This document shows, piece by piece, positions 1-10,974 of a stretch of DNA of 64,000 nucleotides. The number at the start of each line of letters is the position of its first letter. Position 1 is the stretch's first letter. Origin of the DNA: CAYZXK01 sp964482395 (GTDB lineage Bacteria > Planctomycetota > Phycisphaerae > UBA1845 > Fen-1342); contig CAYZXK010000207.1 in the NCBI GenBank assembly GCA_964482395.1, forward strand, positions 31,787-95,786, in the 5' to 3' direction. Both the position numbers and the translations under genes were made by a program. Below the pieces are notes generated by a model. It had not been told where the DNA came from, did no database searches, and saw nothing but the letters and a program-made list of their open reading frames with translations.

Positions 1-1405
<1,405 letters not shown>

Positions 1406-1480
1406 TGCGATCGTACCTCTCGGTCGCGGCCGGCCAGGCTGCCGGGCGAACCCGCAGCCCCCGGCCGGGCTATTTCCTGC

Positions 1481-1972
1481 CTACTCCGAACCCCGGCGGA
1501 CTTTCGCGGCGCTGGCGATCCAGTCTTCCGACCGCATGGTCATGCCGACCAGCCCGCGCGCCTGCCGGAACCCCAGTTCTTCGCAGAAGTCAACCTCGGT
1601 GCCGTAGGCGACCAGATCGACGCGCTGGACGCCGTCGGCGTACATCTTGTCCAGAACCCGCCGGGCCATCTCGGTGGCAATCCCGTGCGTATCGTGCTCG
1701 ATGCGCCCGTCGGTCCGCGTGACCGCCGCCGGCCCCTGATAGGCCGGGTCCAGCTTGCACTCGGTCAGGTATCCCCGCAGCCCGTCGCACACCCCCCGCG
1801 CGATCCCGATCAGCCTGCCGCCCACGAACGCCGTCACGAACGCCGCACTGTTCTCGGTCATCCGCCGAATCTGCTCCGGCTTGGCGGCGATATCGTGGTT
1901 GAGCCGACGGTAGAACTCTGCCAGTTGCTCCGGGGTTACGTCTTTGCCCGTCCCGTAAACCACTTCGGTCAT
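1481..1972 (-). CDS. GNAT-family acetyltransferase between rpoB and rpoC
   Basis: Predicted 163-residue cytoplasmic N-acetyltransferase; substrate unknown. The start is taken at the ATG giving MTEVVYGTGKD, because the longer frame would overlap the end of rpoB. Visible GNAT features are the beta strands around FVTAFVGGRLIGIARG (45-60), the strand leading to LDPAYQG (74-80), the helix GIATEMARRVLDKM (97-110), and the C-terminal DFCEELGFRQARGLVGMTM, which matches the usual 'FYxxxGF' region. The acetyl-CoA loop (Q-x-x-G-x-G/A) is split by about 16 extra residues (81-96) between YQG and GIATEM. The gene sits 35 bases after rpoB and 75 before rpoC on the same strand, an unusual place. The family call is fairly sure; a role linked to transcription is only inferred from position. 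Confidence 0.85.
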   Translation of the reverse strand: MTEVVYGTGKDVTPEQLAEFYRRLNHDIAAKPEQIRRMTENSAAFVTAFVGGRLIGIARGVCDGLRGYLTECKLDPAYQGPAAVTRTDGRIEHDTHGIATEMARRVLDKMYADGVQRVDLVAYGTEVDFCEELGFRQARGLVGMTMRSEDWIASAAKVRRGSE

Positions 1973-2007
1973 ACCGCTGCTCTCCACGGTGGATCCTGAC
2001 CGGCGCC

Positions 2008-5000
2008 TCACAGCAGCCGCCGCTTCTCGAGCTGAATATTCAGTCCCAGCCCGCGGATCTCGTTGCACAACACGTCGAACGACACCGGCGTGCCGGCATC
2101 CAGCGTGTGAGTGCCCTTCACCATGCTCTCGTAAATCTTGGTCCGGCCCTCCACATCGTCGCTCTTGACGGTCAGCAGCTCCTGAAGGATGTACGCCGCC
2201 CCATAGGCCTCCAGCCCCCAGACCTCCATCTCGCCGAAACGCTGTCCCCCGGTCCGGGCCTTCCCGCCCAGCGGCTGCTGAGTGATCAGGCTGTACGGCC
2301 CGGTCGACCGGGCGTGAATCTTGTCATCCACCAGGTGGTGCAGCTTCATCATGTAGATGTAGCCGACCGTCACCGGCTGCTCGAACGGCTCCCCGGTGCG
2401 CCCGTCGTACAGCGTCACCTTCCCGGTCAGCGGCATCTCGGCCAGCAGTTCGCGGGTCTGACCGGCACTGCGGATGACCTCCGGGTCATCCCGCCGCTGT
2501 CGCACTCGCTCGTTAGCCTCCGCGACGCAGGCCCGGATCTGAGCCTCGGTGGCTCCGTCGAAAACCGGGCTGATGACCTGGAACCCCAAAACCGCCGCCG
2601 CCCAGCCCAGATGTGTCTCCAGAATCTGCCCGACATTCATGCGGCTCGGCACCCCCAGCGGGTTCAAGACGATGTCCACCGGCGTGCCATCCTCCAGAAA
2701 CGGCATGTCCTCTTCCGGCAAAATCTTGGCGATCACGCCCTTGTTCCCGTGCCGCCCGGCCATCTTGTCGCCCACCGATAGCGTCCGCTTGGTCGCAACA
2801 TAAACCTTGACCTTCTCCAGCACGCCGGCCGGAAGCTCGTCCCCGCGCTTCATGTGTTCCAGCCGTCGCTTGCACTCCTTGGCAATCTCTGCGATCCGCG
2901 GCCAGTAGCGGTTATAGATGGTCTCGGCCTCGTCGCTCTTGCTGGCCGGCTTGATCCACTTCAGCGAGAAAGTCTCGATCTGCTCCAAAATGACGTCCGG
3001 GTTTTCGCTCTTGCCCAGCTTCTGACGGGTGTTCGGATCGACCTGCACCTGCTCGGTGACCTTCTCGATCTCCTCGATCATCTGCCGGAAGAGCTTCACC
3101 CGCTGCAAGTCGCATTCGGTCTGGAACGCACGGATCTGGGCATCCACCTGCTTCTTCTGCTCCTCGCTCAGGTGGGTCCGTCGGCTGAAGTGCTTGGCCC
3201 CGATCACGATCCCCTCCTGGCCCGCCGGAAGCTCCAGCGAATCGTTCTTCACATCTTCCCCGGCCCGCCCGAAAATCGCATGCAGCAGCTTCTCCTCCGG
3301 GCTCAGCTCGGTCTTGCTCTTGGGGGAGACCTTGCCCACCAGAATGTCGCCCGGACCCACCCGCGTCCCGATCCGGACGATCCCGCGCTCGTCCAGGTTC
3401 CGCAGCGCCCGTTCCGATACATTGGGGATGTCGCGGGTGAACTCCTCACGCCCCAACTTGGTCTCGCGGATCTCGATCTCGTGCGACTCGATATGGATGC
3501 TCGTGAACGCATCGGTCTTGACCAGCCGCTCCGAAATCAGGATCGCATCCTCGAAATTGAACCCGTCAAAAGTGAGGAACGCCACCAGCACATTCCGCCC
3601 CAGGGCCAGTTCGCCGCGGCAGGTGGCCGCCCCGTCGGCGATGATCTGGTCCTTCTTGACCCGTTCGCCCAGCCGGACGATCGGCTTCTGGTTCAGGCAA
3701 GTCCGCTCGTTCAGCCCGACGAATTTGCGCAGCACGTATTCATCGGTGTAATCGATCACGATCCGCCGCGCGTCGACGTAGGTGACCCGTCCGCCCTTGC
3801 GCGCCCGTACCACCATCCCACTGTTGGCCGCCACCGCCCGCTCCAGACCCGTCGCCACGATCGGCGGCTCGGTCCTCAGCAGCGGTACCGCCTGCCGCTG
3901 CATGTTCGAGCCCATCAGCGCCCGGTTGGCGTCGTCGTGTTCCAAAAACGGAATCAGCGCCGCCGACACGCCCACCGTCTGCTTGGGCGAAATATCCACG
4001 TAGTCAACCCCCTCCGCCGTCACCTGCTGGAGTTCCCCACGCACCCGCCCCAGCAGTGTCCCCGTCTTCAGTGGAGCCGCCTTCCGGTCCCGGTCGCCGT
4101 TCCGACTGCGGACCAGGTATTCCTCCTTGGTCTGAATGGGCGGAAGTTGCCGACTGTCAATCTCCGGCACCACCACGTCCGGCGGAGCCAGGGTCGCCCG
4201 CATCTCCTCGTCGGCCCGGAGGTAGACCACCTCGCCGTTCACTTTACCCCGAACCACCTTCCGGTACGGCGTCGTCAGGAAACCGTATTCGTCGACCGAG
4301 CTGTAGATGCCCAGCGACGCGATCAGCCCGATGTTGACCCCTTCCGGCGTCTCGATCGGACAGATCCGCCCGTAATGGCTGATGTGCACATCCCGGACCT
4401 CGAACCCCGCCCGCTTCCGGTTCAGTCCACCCGGCCCCAACGCCGACAGCCGCCGCTCGTGCGTCAACTGCGCCAGCGGGTTGGTCTGGTCGACCACTTG
4501 CGACAGCTCGCTGCGCCCGAAGAAAAAGTCGATGCTGCTCGAGATGCTCTTGGTGTTCACCAGCTCGGCGATCTTGCCGATCTCTTCTGGACTCTTCAGG
4601 CTCAGCCGCTCCTGCACCGTCCGTCGCAGCTTGAGGAACCCCTTCCGCAGCTCGTCGGATGCCAGCTCATCGATGGTCCGCAGCCGCCGGTTGCCAAGGT
4701 GGTCGATGTCGTCCACCTGCCCCTCCCCGGCCCGCAGGGCCATGATGTAACGCAGCGACTCTACCAGGTCCTCCGACCGCAGAACCATCTCGGTCTCGGG
4801 AATCCCCTTCTCGAACTTCCGATTCAGCCGGAAACGGCCAACCTTCCCCAATCGGTACCGGTTCTCATCGAAAAACTTCTCCTGGAATAGCTTCCGGGCC
4901 TTGTCCAGTTGCACCGGATTCCCCGGACGCAGCCGGGCGTAGATCCGCATCAGGGCCTCTTCGTGGCTCTGCGCCCCGTCCTCGGCCAGCGTGTTCAGGA

Positions 5001-5832
5001 TGATCGGGTCGCTCATCTTCCCGATCACGTCAATCTGCTTGATCGCCGACTCCCGAATCTTGTTCAGCGCCTCCCCGATTTGCCGGCCCGCTCCCACCAG
5101 CTCTTCGCCCGTGTCCGGGTCCACCACCGGCCCAACCGTCCACATGTCCGGCTTCAGGTTCGCGACCCGCGTGGTCTTGACCGGGTAGAACGCCCGGATG
5201 ATCGCTTCCGTGCTGCCGTATTTCGCGTCCATGGCCCGCAGAAACGTCGTGGCCGGAATCTTGCTGCTCTGGTCGATCCGCACCGCCAGCACGTCTTTCC
5301 GCGTTACGTTGATCTCGATCCACGAGCCACGCTCGGGAATGATCCGGCAGGCGTGCAACGCCCGGTCCCCCTCCGTCGACTCCTTGACGAAATCCACCCC
5401 CGGCGAACGGTGAAGCTGCGAAACGATCACCCGTTCCGATCCGTTGACGATGAACTCCCCACCCCCGATCATGATCGGGATTTCGCCCAGATAAATCGAT
5501 TCTTCCTGGACCTCCTCGGCGTCCTTCCGACGCAGTCGCACCCGGATCCGGAACGGCATCCCGTACGTCAGCCCCAGCTCGCGGCACTCGTCCGGGGTAT
5601 ACCGCGGCGGATCCAACGCGTAATCTACATACTCAAGGTGAACATTCCCGTCATAACTCTCAATCGGGAAGACTTCTCGCAGCAGACCCTCCAGGCCGAT
5701 CGGCTTACGCTGCTCCGGCGGAACCTCCGCCTGGAGGAAACGCGCGTACGATTCCGTCTGAAGCCGAATCAGATTCGGCACCTCTATGGCGTCGCCGTAT
5801 CGGCTGAAGTCACGAACGTAGTTGATCTGCAT
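2008..5832 (-). CDS. rpoB: RNA polymerase subunit beta (RpoB)
   Basis: Beta subunit of RNA polymerase, 1274 residues from the chosen ATG ([13 protein letters not shown]), preceded at about 8 bases by a weak GAGGGTG ribosome site; a longer reading to 5880 has no family support. All hallmark regions read through without interruption: the rifampicin-pocket segment ([13 protein letters not shown] followed by [18 protein letters not shown]), the [10 protein letters not shown] and [14 protein letters not shown] stretches, the [12 protein letters not shown] motif, and the C-terminal [23 protein letters not shown]. Residues equivalent to E. coli Q513, D516, H526, R529, S531 and L533 are the wild-type ones, so intrinsic rifampicin resistance is not expected from this region. 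Upstream lies the divergent ruvX, not the usual rplKAJL genes. Confidence 0.98.
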   Translation of the reverse strand: MQINYVRDFSRYGDAIEVPNLIRLQTESYARFLQAEVPPEQRKPIGLEGLLREVFPIESYDGNVHLEYVDYALDPPRYTPDECRELGLTYGMPFRIRVRLRRKDAEEVQEESIYLGEIPIMIGGGEFIVNGSERVIVSQLHRSPGVDFVKESTEGDRALHACRIIPERGSWIEINVTRKDVLAVRIDQSSKIPATTFLRAMDAKYGSTEAIIRAFYPVKTTRVANLKPDMWTVGPVVDPDTGEELVGAGRQIGEALNKIRESAIKQIDVIGKMSDPIILNTLAEDGAQSHEEALMRIYARLRPGNPVQLDKARKLFQEKFFDENRYRLGKVGRFRLNRKFEKGIPETEMVLRSEDLVESLRYIMALRAGEGQVDDIDHLGNRRLRTIDELASDELRKGFLKLRRTVQERLSLKSPEEIGKIAELVNTKSISSSIDFFFGRSELSQVVDQTNPLAQLTHERRLSALGPGGLNRKRAGFEVRDVHISHYGRICPIETPEGVNIGLIASLGIYSSVDEYGFLTTPYRKVVRGKVNGEVVYLRADEEMRATLAPPDVVVPEIDSRQLPPIQTKEEYLVRSRNGDRDRKAAPLKTGTLLGRVRGELQQVTAEGVDYVDISPKQTVGVSAALIPFLEHDDANRALMGSNMQRQAVPLLRTEPPIVATGLERAVAANSGMVVRARKGGRVTYVDARRIVIDYTDEYVLRKFVGLNERTCLNQKPIVRLGERVKKDQIIADGAATCRGELALGRNVLVAFLTFDGFNFEDAILISERLVKTDAFTSIHIESHEIEIRETKLGREEFTRDIPNVSERALRNLDERGIVRIGTRVGPGDILVGKVSPKSKTELSPEEKLLHAIFGRAGEDVKNDSLELPAGQEGIVIGAKHFSRRTHLSEEQKKQVDAQIRAFQTECDLQRVKLFRQMIEEIEKVTEQVQVDPNTRQKLGKSENPDVILEQIETFSLKWIKPASKSDEAETIYNRYWPRIAEIAKECKRRLEHMKRGDELPAGVLEKVKVYVATKRTLSVGDKMAGRHGNKGVIAKILPEEDMPFLEDGTPVDIVLNPLGVPSRMNVGQILETHLGWAAAVLGFQVISPVFDGATEAQIRACVAEANERVRQRRDDPEVIRSAGQTRELLAEMPLTGKVTLYDGRTGEPFEQPVTVGYIYMMKLHHLVDDKIHARSTGPYSLITQQPLGGKARTGGQRFGEMEVWGLEAYGAAYILQELLTVKSDDVEGRTKIYESMVKGTHTLDAGTPVSFDVLCNEIRGLGLNIQLEKRRLL

Positions 5833-6186
5833 CCCACACACCCTCAGCGTTTGACAATGGAACTCCGCCCCGACCGCCACCCAATCGCCCCGGCGCAGGA
5901 CAAACCCCCCACCGCCCCGCGCGGCACGGTCCCGCGCAGACAGACTTCCCCGGCCTGATTCGCTTAACGATCAGCAATCCCGAGCGATCCGTCGCGTCTC
6001 ACACCTGGCGATCTTGCAAACTTCGCATTTTCCTGCCGGCCCCCTTGGAATGCAAGGGCCCGCGCGGTATTTTTTCCGTCCCGACGCCGCCTGCTTCGCA
6101 TCGCCGCCGGCCGCCCCTCCCTTTCTGGCCGACCGCCCGGCGTGACGGGCGACTGACCCATTTGCCAACCCTCCAGGGCTGTTATT
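5833..6186. other. Divergent intergenic region rpoB / ruvX
   Basis: 354 bases between two divergent genes. It must hold the rpoB promoter and probably that of ruvX, but I could not pick a convincing -35/-10 pair on either strand. The short frames here have no recognisable protein content. No rplL or other ribosomal gene is present upstream of rpoB. Confidence 0.5.
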
Positions 6187-6627
6187 ATGGGACGGTGGAT
6201 CGGAATCGACTACGGAACACGCCGCATCGGCTTGGCCGCCACCGACCCCCAAAGCCGTCTGGCCACCCCCATCGGAACCCTCCCCGCCAGCGGGCAACCC
6301 TCACTCGATGCCGACCACATTCTCGCCTGGGCCGCCCAGAACCACGCCACCGGCATCGTCCTCGGCCTGCCCCTCAACATGGATGGGTCCGACAGCCCCC
6401 AAACCAGGCTCGTCCGCGATCTGGCCGCCCTGCTCCAACAGCGCGGCAACCTCCCCGTCCACCTCTGGGATGAGCGACTTACCACCATGCAGGCCGACAC
6501 CCATTTGGCCGGCACCCGCCAAACCACCCGCCGCAAGTGGCGCGACGCCCTCGCCGCCCAGATCATTCTACAGTCCTTTCTCGATGCTCGCCGCCAGCCG
6601 CCGACCGATCGACCAGCCTCCGGCTGA
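6187..6627 (+). CDS. ruvX: RuvX/YqgF-family Holliday junction resolvase-like nuclease
   Basis: 146-residue RNase H-fold nuclease of the YqgF family, linked in other bacteria to 16S rRNA 5'-end maturation and proposed as an alternative Holliday junction resolvase. Family motifs are all visible: IGIDYGTRRIGLA at the N-terminus (first catalytic Asp), GIVLGLPLNMDGS in the middle, WDERLTT (catalytic Glu), and DALAAQIILQSFLD at the C-terminus (last catalytic Asp). Length is normal. A weak AGGG ribosome site lies about 8 bases before the ATG. The gene is divergent from rpoB and is followed 44 bases on by the zinc-ribbon gene, which may share its transcript. Confidence 0.93.
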   Translation: MGRWIGIDYGTRRIGLAATDPQSRLATPIGTLPASGQPSLDADHILAWAAQNHATGIVLGLPLNMDGSDSPQTRLVRDLAALLQQRGNLPVHLWDERLTTMQADTHLAGTRQTTRRKWRDALAAQIILQSFLDARRQPPTDRPASG

Positions 6628-6671
6628 CCGTCTATAATCCGGCCCGGTGCGGAAACCTCGGAGCTGGCGCA

Positions 6672-7205
6672 ATGGCTACTGACTGGACTGTGCCGCGACG
6701 GGCAGAGGTGTGCGGCGGCTGCGGCCGAGCCTTCGCCCCTAGCCAACCGCTCCAGGTGTTCCTGTACGACACCCCTCACGGCTACCAGCGGCAGGACTAC
6801 TGCCTGGCATGCAGTCCGCCGGCCCAACCCACGCCGATCGCCCGCTGGAGGACCCGTCGCTCACAGCCCGACGAACGCAAACCGCGAACCTTCGACCTCC
6901 AGGCCCTCTGTCACCTGTTCGAGCAACTACAGGAAACCGACCAGCCGCAAGCCGCCCAGTTCCGCTTCCTGCTGGCCCTGCTCTTGTGGCGGAAGAAGAT
7001 CCTCCGGCTGGAGCGGACCACAACCGGCAACGGGCGCGAAACCTGGGAATTCATCATGCCGCACACCGGCCAATCCTACCAACTCCTACGGCCCGAGCTC
7101 GACGAGGCCCGGCTCGATCAGTTGGGTCAGCAACTGGAGCTGGTGATCAGCGGCGGATCGACAGAGCCCGGCCTCGTACCCGGTCAGGAGCAAGCCGATG
7201 GCTGA
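6672..7205 (+). CDS. Conserved protein with N-terminal zinc ribbon, function unknown
   Basis: 177 residues from the ATG giving MATDWTVPRRAEVCGGCGRAF. The N-terminal 45 residues look like a zinc ribbon: CGGCGRAF, then about 27 residues later YCLAC, giving two CxxC pairs. The rest (about 65-165) is a predicted helical segment (LQALCHLFEQLQE, FRFLLALLLWRKKILRLERT) followed by a beta-rich WEFIMPHTGQSYQLLRPEL. I do not recognise a named family, and there is no signal peptide, so it is probably cytoplasmic. Its 3' end overlaps the lipoprotein gene by 8 bases, and that gene overlaps the next by 4, so the three are likely translated as a coupled unit. Confidence 0.7.
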   Translation: MATDWTVPRRAEVCGGCGRAFAPSQPLQVFLYDTPHGYQRQDYCLACSPPAQPTPIARWRTRRSQPDERKPRTFDLQALCHLFEQLQETDQPQAAQFRFLLALLLWRKKILRLERTTTGNGRETWEFIMPHTGQSYQLLRPELDEARLDQLGQQLELVISGGSTEPGLVPGQEQADG

Positions 7206-8166
7206 CCCGCTGCACGAGATCATTACCGCCCCCGGATTTCCGACCGGCCGCGGCCGCTCGCAGGCGCCCCCCACGGGTTCGCAACCGCCGGCCGCTGCCG
7301 CCAAAGCCGGGCTACCTGCGACGATCTGCCAGCTCGTCCTGATCGCAATGGCGGTGGTTCTGAGCGGCTGTCCGGCTCCCCCGGCCCAGCCGCCGGCCAG
7401 TCGGCGGGAGGCACTGGAGCGGGTCAACGACAACCTGACTCGGCTGAACCGACCACTTCAATGCTCGGCCCTGGTTTCATTCAAGTTCCGCGACGCCGAC
7501 GGCAAGCTCCACAGCTTTCTAGGTCATGAAGCCGGGCTGGTCTTTATGCCGCCTCAATCGCTCCGCTTCGACGTTCGCTCGCTGGCCGGCTCGGTTGCCC
7601 AGTTCGGTTCCAATGAGGCCCAGTACTGGTTGTGGGTCGACGTCCCGGACGCCCGAAAGCTATGGTGGGGCTCCTGGCACCGCGTGGGCCAACCCACCAG
7701 TCGCAGGCTCCCGGTGCCGCCCAACGAGCTGCTTGACGCGCTGATGCTTCGACCGTTACCCGAAAGCCTGGATGGGGGTCAGTTGCCGCTGTTGCGCGTT
7801 GATGGACAGGACCATCGCCTGGTCTACGTCCGGCTGGGGTCTGGGGGCCAGCCGGTCGGATGGCGGGAAATTCGCCTGGATCCCCGCCCGCCCTATCAGC
7901 CCATCGAAGTCATGGACCGTCTCCCCGACGGCCAGCTCGTCTTGCACGCCCAGTTATCCGACTACCGGATGGTAGGCGCCGACGGGCCGCTCACGCCACG
8001 ACGCTACGTCATCTGCTGGCCGGACAGTCAAGCCGAGTTGCGCCTGGACATTCTTTGGGCCAGGCTCCGGCCCGACCTAGGCCAGGACTTGTTCGAGTTT
8101 CCCGCCGGCTGGCGCGGGGAAAGCGAAGAGATTGACGCCCCTCAGCCAAGCGGCCTCCAACCGTGA
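7198..8166 (+). CDS. Predicted outer-membrane-type lipoprotein, function unknown
   Basis: 322-residue predicted lipoprotein. A hydrophobic stretch ending in AMAVVLSGC gives a lipobox with the lipidated Cys at about residue 58. The 40 residues before it are unusually long and proline/alanine rich, so the true start may lie further in. The mature part begins with a helical RREALERVNDNLTRLN, then alternating beta strands (SALVSFKFRD, GLVFMPPQSLRFDVRS, QYWLWVDV), an arrangement reminiscent of LolA/LolB-type lipid-binding lipoproteins, though I cannot confirm that. It overlaps the upstream zinc-ribbon gene by 8 bases and the downstream RDD gene by 4 (GTGA), suggesting translational coupling. Confidence 0.75.
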   Translation: MADPLHEIITAPGFPTGRGRSQAPPTGSQPPAAAAKAGLPATICQLVLIAMAVVLSGCPAPPAQPPASRREALERVNDNLTRLNRPLQCSALVSFKFRDADGKLHSFLGHEAGLVFMPPQSLRFDVRSLAGSVAQFGSNEAQYWLWVDVPDARKLWWGSWHRVGQPTSRRLPVPPNELLDALMLRPLPESLDGGQLPLLRVDGQDHRLVYVRLGSGGQPVGWREIRLDPRPPYQPIEVMDRLPDGQLVLHAQLSDYRMVGADGPLTPRRYVICWPDSQAELRLDILWARLRPDLGQDLFEFPAGWRGESEEIDAPQPSGLQP

Positions 8167-9833
8167 ACCCGACTGGCCAGCCCATGAAACTCACGGACCG
8201 CCGCCCGGCAGCCGCCAGCCGCCGGTTGGCAACCGACCGCAGGCCCCAGGTCCTCTGGCGATTGATCGCGCTGCTTAGCCTGCCGGTGGCGGCTTGCCAC
8301 CCGATGGCTGCCGCCGCCGAGCCCACGATCCTGGCAGCAGCCGACGAAAACACCCTTTGGCTGGCCATGGTCACCGGATCGCAGACCCAGGTATGTCGCC
8401 GTGGAATCAGCGGGCCCTTCCAGAGCCTGGAGCCGCTCAACGCCCCGGTGACCGACTTGGCGGTCTCGGGTGGGGTGCTGTTCGCTTTTGTTGAAGATGG
8501 CAGCTTTTACGCCAACGACGGGGAAACCTGGTCCCGCTGCCTTGATCTGCCCGACCGGGACCGCCCGCTGGCCATGACCGGCGACGACGGACTGCTAGCC
8601 CTGGTCCGCTCGCCCCGCAGCGGGGCTCTGCCGCAGCCGATCGGCCAACCCCCTGCCCAGACCACCCGGCCCTTCGACCCCGGCCAGGCGCCGTGCAGCC
8701 TGGTCCGCTACGAGCCATGGGGCTGGGCGGCAATCGCGGCTGCTCCCCACTGGCTGCCCCACGACGGGCCGACCCCGCCACGCCTGGCCGTCATTCACCA
8801 GGCCATCTGGCTCTTCGCAGCTTTACCCCACAGCCAGCGAATCCAATATACCTGGCTGGACCCCGATTCGGGCCTTTGGCGCCCTGCGGCCAGCATCCCA
8901 TGCCCCGCGACCTGCCAGGACTTCTGGGTCGTTCAGGTCGGTCGAGTTCCGACCGCGGTCCTAGCCAGCTTGGCCGCCGACGGCGGACAGGAGGTGAGCG
9001 CCCTACGACTGCTCTCCCAGCCGGACTCCGAGCACCCTGAATGGCGTGTCACCCCCCTGCACCTTTCGTCGCTGCCTTCCGGGTTTCACGTGAAACGCTA
9101 CGAGGCGGCGTTCGGCTTCAACCAGCACGTGGTGCTCTCGATGCGCGACGCGTCCGGTAATCTGTACCTCCGCTTCGGCCGCCCGGACGCCGACGTGGTC
9201 GAAGCCACCCTGGAGGCGGCGGAGGTCTTCCGGCAGCAACCCCGACCCGGGCCCCACCTGCCTTGGCTCCAGAGCGTTACCCTGCTGGTGCTGTTCGCGA
9301 TCCTGGCCGCATTGATCCTGCTTCGACGTGGCAGCATGGTTGGTGGCGTGGCCCTCCCGGAGGGCCATGCGCCGGCCCTGGCCTTTCAACGGCTGCTGGG
9401 CTGGGCGGTGGACTTTGTGCCCTTCGGCGCCGCCGCCGCCCTTCTGCTGCGGGTCGATTGGCAACGCGGATTGCGCGAGCTGAGCGGCTGGGCCGTAGGG
9501 AGCGATGCGGCCACCGGGAAGCTGCCCGAGCAGTCCACACTGCTGTGGTGGGCGGCCAGTTGCTGCGGCCACGTCGCCTACTGCCTGGTCATCGAACTGG
9601 CAACCCGGCGGAGCCTGGGCAAACTGCTCGTCGGAACCCGGATCTTGTCAGAATCGGCAGCCCCCCCCGCCTGGGGCCAGACCGTGATCCGAAATCTTCT
9701 GCGCCTGGTCGAGATGCTGCCCCCTCTCTGGGTGCTCAGCCTGCTGGTGGTCCTGTCCCGAAACCGGCAGCGGCTGGGTGACATCTTCGCCCGAACGGTG
9801 GTGGTGCGCCGGCTCGGGTCGGGGCGGCAGTAG
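8163..9833 (+). CDS. Exported N-domain plus C-terminal RDD membrane domain protein
   Basis: 556 residues from a GTG overlapping the preceding stop (GTGA). The N-terminus has an export signal around LIALLSLPVAACHPMAAAAE; the VAAC could be a lipobox. Residues about 50-370 form a long soluble part with repeated short beta segments and Trp/Gly turns (for example GDDGLLALV, RYEPWGWAAI), compatible with a beta-propeller. A transmembrane helix follows (LPWLQSVTLLVLFAILAALILL). The last 170 residues are an RDD domain: AFQRLLGWAVDFVPFGAAAALLL, RRSLGKLLVGTRIL, and GDIFARTVVVRRL at the end. RDD proteins are poorly understood membrane proteins, some linked to ion exchange. The fusion of sensor-like and RDD parts is the notable point. 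Confidence 0.8.
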   Translation: MNPTGQPMKLTDRRPAAASRRLATDRRPQVLWRLIALLSLPVAACHPMAAAAEPTILAAADENTLWLAMVTGSQTQVCRRGISGPFQSLEPLNAPVTDLAVSGGVLFAFVEDGSFYANDGETWSRCLDLPDRDRPLAMTGDDGLLALVRSPRSGALPQPIGQPPAQTTRPFDPGQAPCSLVRYEPWGWAAIAAAPHWLPHDGPTPPRLAVIHQAIWLFAALPHSQRIQYTWLDPDSGLWRPAASIPCPATCQDFWVVQVGRVPTAVLASLAADGGQEVSALRLLSQPDSEHPEWRVTPLHLSSLPSGFHVKRYEAAFGFNQHVVLSMRDASGNLYLRFGRPDADVVEATLEAAEVFRQQPRPGPHLPWLQSVTLLVLFAILAALILLRRGSMVGGVALPEGHAPALAFQRLLGWAVDFVPFGAAAALLLRVDWQRGLRELSGWAVGSDAATGKLPEQSTLLWWAASCCGHVAYCLVIELATRRSLGKLLVGTRILSESAAPPAWGQTVIRNLLRLVEMLPPLWVLSLLVVLSRNRQRLGDIFARTVVVRRLGSGRQ

Positions 9834-9943
9834 CCCGGCGCAGGCCTGCCGACCGGCTGGCAAACTGGACCTAGCCGACATTCGACGATATATCAGTCCT
9901 ACGGGGTGAGTACGCCTGTCACCCTGGCGCCGGGAGCAGATGC

Positions 9944-10861
9944 ATGGTGCGACGCTTGGCCATCTCCAACGGACGGGTCGTTGAGACCGAGGCAGCCGAC
10001 GCTCCGGTGCTGGTTTATGTCGCGCCGGATGAGGCGGAGAAGCGGCACCTGATCGACGATCTGAAGCTGGATGAGCACACGCTGAATTCAGCCCTGGACC
10101 CGGACGAGCTGTCGCGCCTGGAATTCGAGCCCGACCATGTGGCCATGATCTTCAAGCGGCCGAAGAATTACTGCGAGGCCGACCAGTTCGTGTTTCGAAT
10201 CGCTTCCACCGGGGTATTCCTGTTCAAGGACCGGCTGATAATCGTGATGGCGGACGAGGCCCCGCTGTTCGAAGGGCGACCGTTTCTGCGGGTGCAGTCG
10301 CTGCACGACCTGGTCTTGAAGCTGATCTACCGGGCCATCTTTCATTTCGTGGAGCACCTGCGGGCGATCAACATGATCTCCAGCAACCTGGAGCACCAGA
10401 TCAACACCTCCATGGAAAACAAGCATCTGGTGCATCTTTTCACGCTGGAGAAGAGCCTGGTCTACTACCTCAATGGCATTACTTCCAATGCGGTGCTGAT
10501 CGAGAAGCTCAAGAACAACGCGGCCAAGCTGGGCTTCAGCCAGGAGAACCTGGAGTTCCTGGACGACCTGATCATCGAGAACAATCAGTGCCATGAGCAG
10601 GCCAAGACCTACTCGCAGGTGGTCGGCGGGCTGATGGACGCGCGGGCCTCGATCGTCGGCAACAACCTCAACTCGCTGATGAAGACGCTCAACATCATCA
10701 TGCTGGCGATCATGGTGCCAACCTTCGTGGTCAGCGCCTTCTCGATGAACGTGAAGATTCCCCTGCCCCACGAGCACATCGCTTCCTTCTACATCATAAT
10801 GTTGATGGCCACCGGCTCCATGCTGGGAGTGATCTACTGGTGGCGTCGGCGCTGGTCCTGA
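9944..10861 (+). CDS. CorA-family divalent metal transporter, variant GMN motif
   Basis: 305-residue CorA-like protein, expected to form a pentameric inner-membrane channel for Mg2+ or a related divalent cation. The order is the family one: an N-terminal alpha/beta cytoplasmic domain (1-135), a long helical stalk (about 140-245), then two C-terminal membrane helices (LNIIMLAIMVPTFVVSAF and FYIIMLMATGSMLGVIYWW) ending in RRRWS. The universal GMN signature at the end of the first membrane helix reads SMN here (S267-M268-N269, bases 10742-10750). A GGGAG ribosome site precedes the ATG by 8 bases. The SMN could alter ion preference; the substrate is not proven. It stands alone, 110 bases after the RDD gene. 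Confidence 0.88.
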   Translation: MVRRLAISNGRVVETEAADAPVLVYVAPDEAEKRHLIDDLKLDEHTLNSALDPDELSRLEFEPDHVAMIFKRPKNYCEADQFVFRIASTGVFLFKDRLIIVMADEAPLFEGRPFLRVQSLHDLVLKLIYRAIFHFVEHLRAINMISSNLEHQINTSMENKHLVHLFTLEKSLVYYLNGITSNAVLIEKLKNNAAKLGFSQENLEFLDDLIIENNQCHEQAKTYSQVVGGLMDARASIVGNNLNSLMKTLNIIMLAIMVPTFVVSAFSMNVKIPLPHEHIASFYIIMLMATGSMLGVIYWWRRRWS

Positions 10862-10974
10862 ACCGACCTGAGGGATTCAGCGGCGCATGGTGGCGGGGCA
10901 CCCCGGTGTCGGCCGTAGAAGGCCGCGGGGTCCGCGACTCATCCGACCGCCGGGGCCGACAGGTCCTCACTTTA

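Noticed and set aside
2107..5958. Long plus-strand open frames opposite rpoB
   Set aside because: They are antisense shadows of a certain rpoB; their composition is Arg/Pro/Leu/His rich with no family motif.
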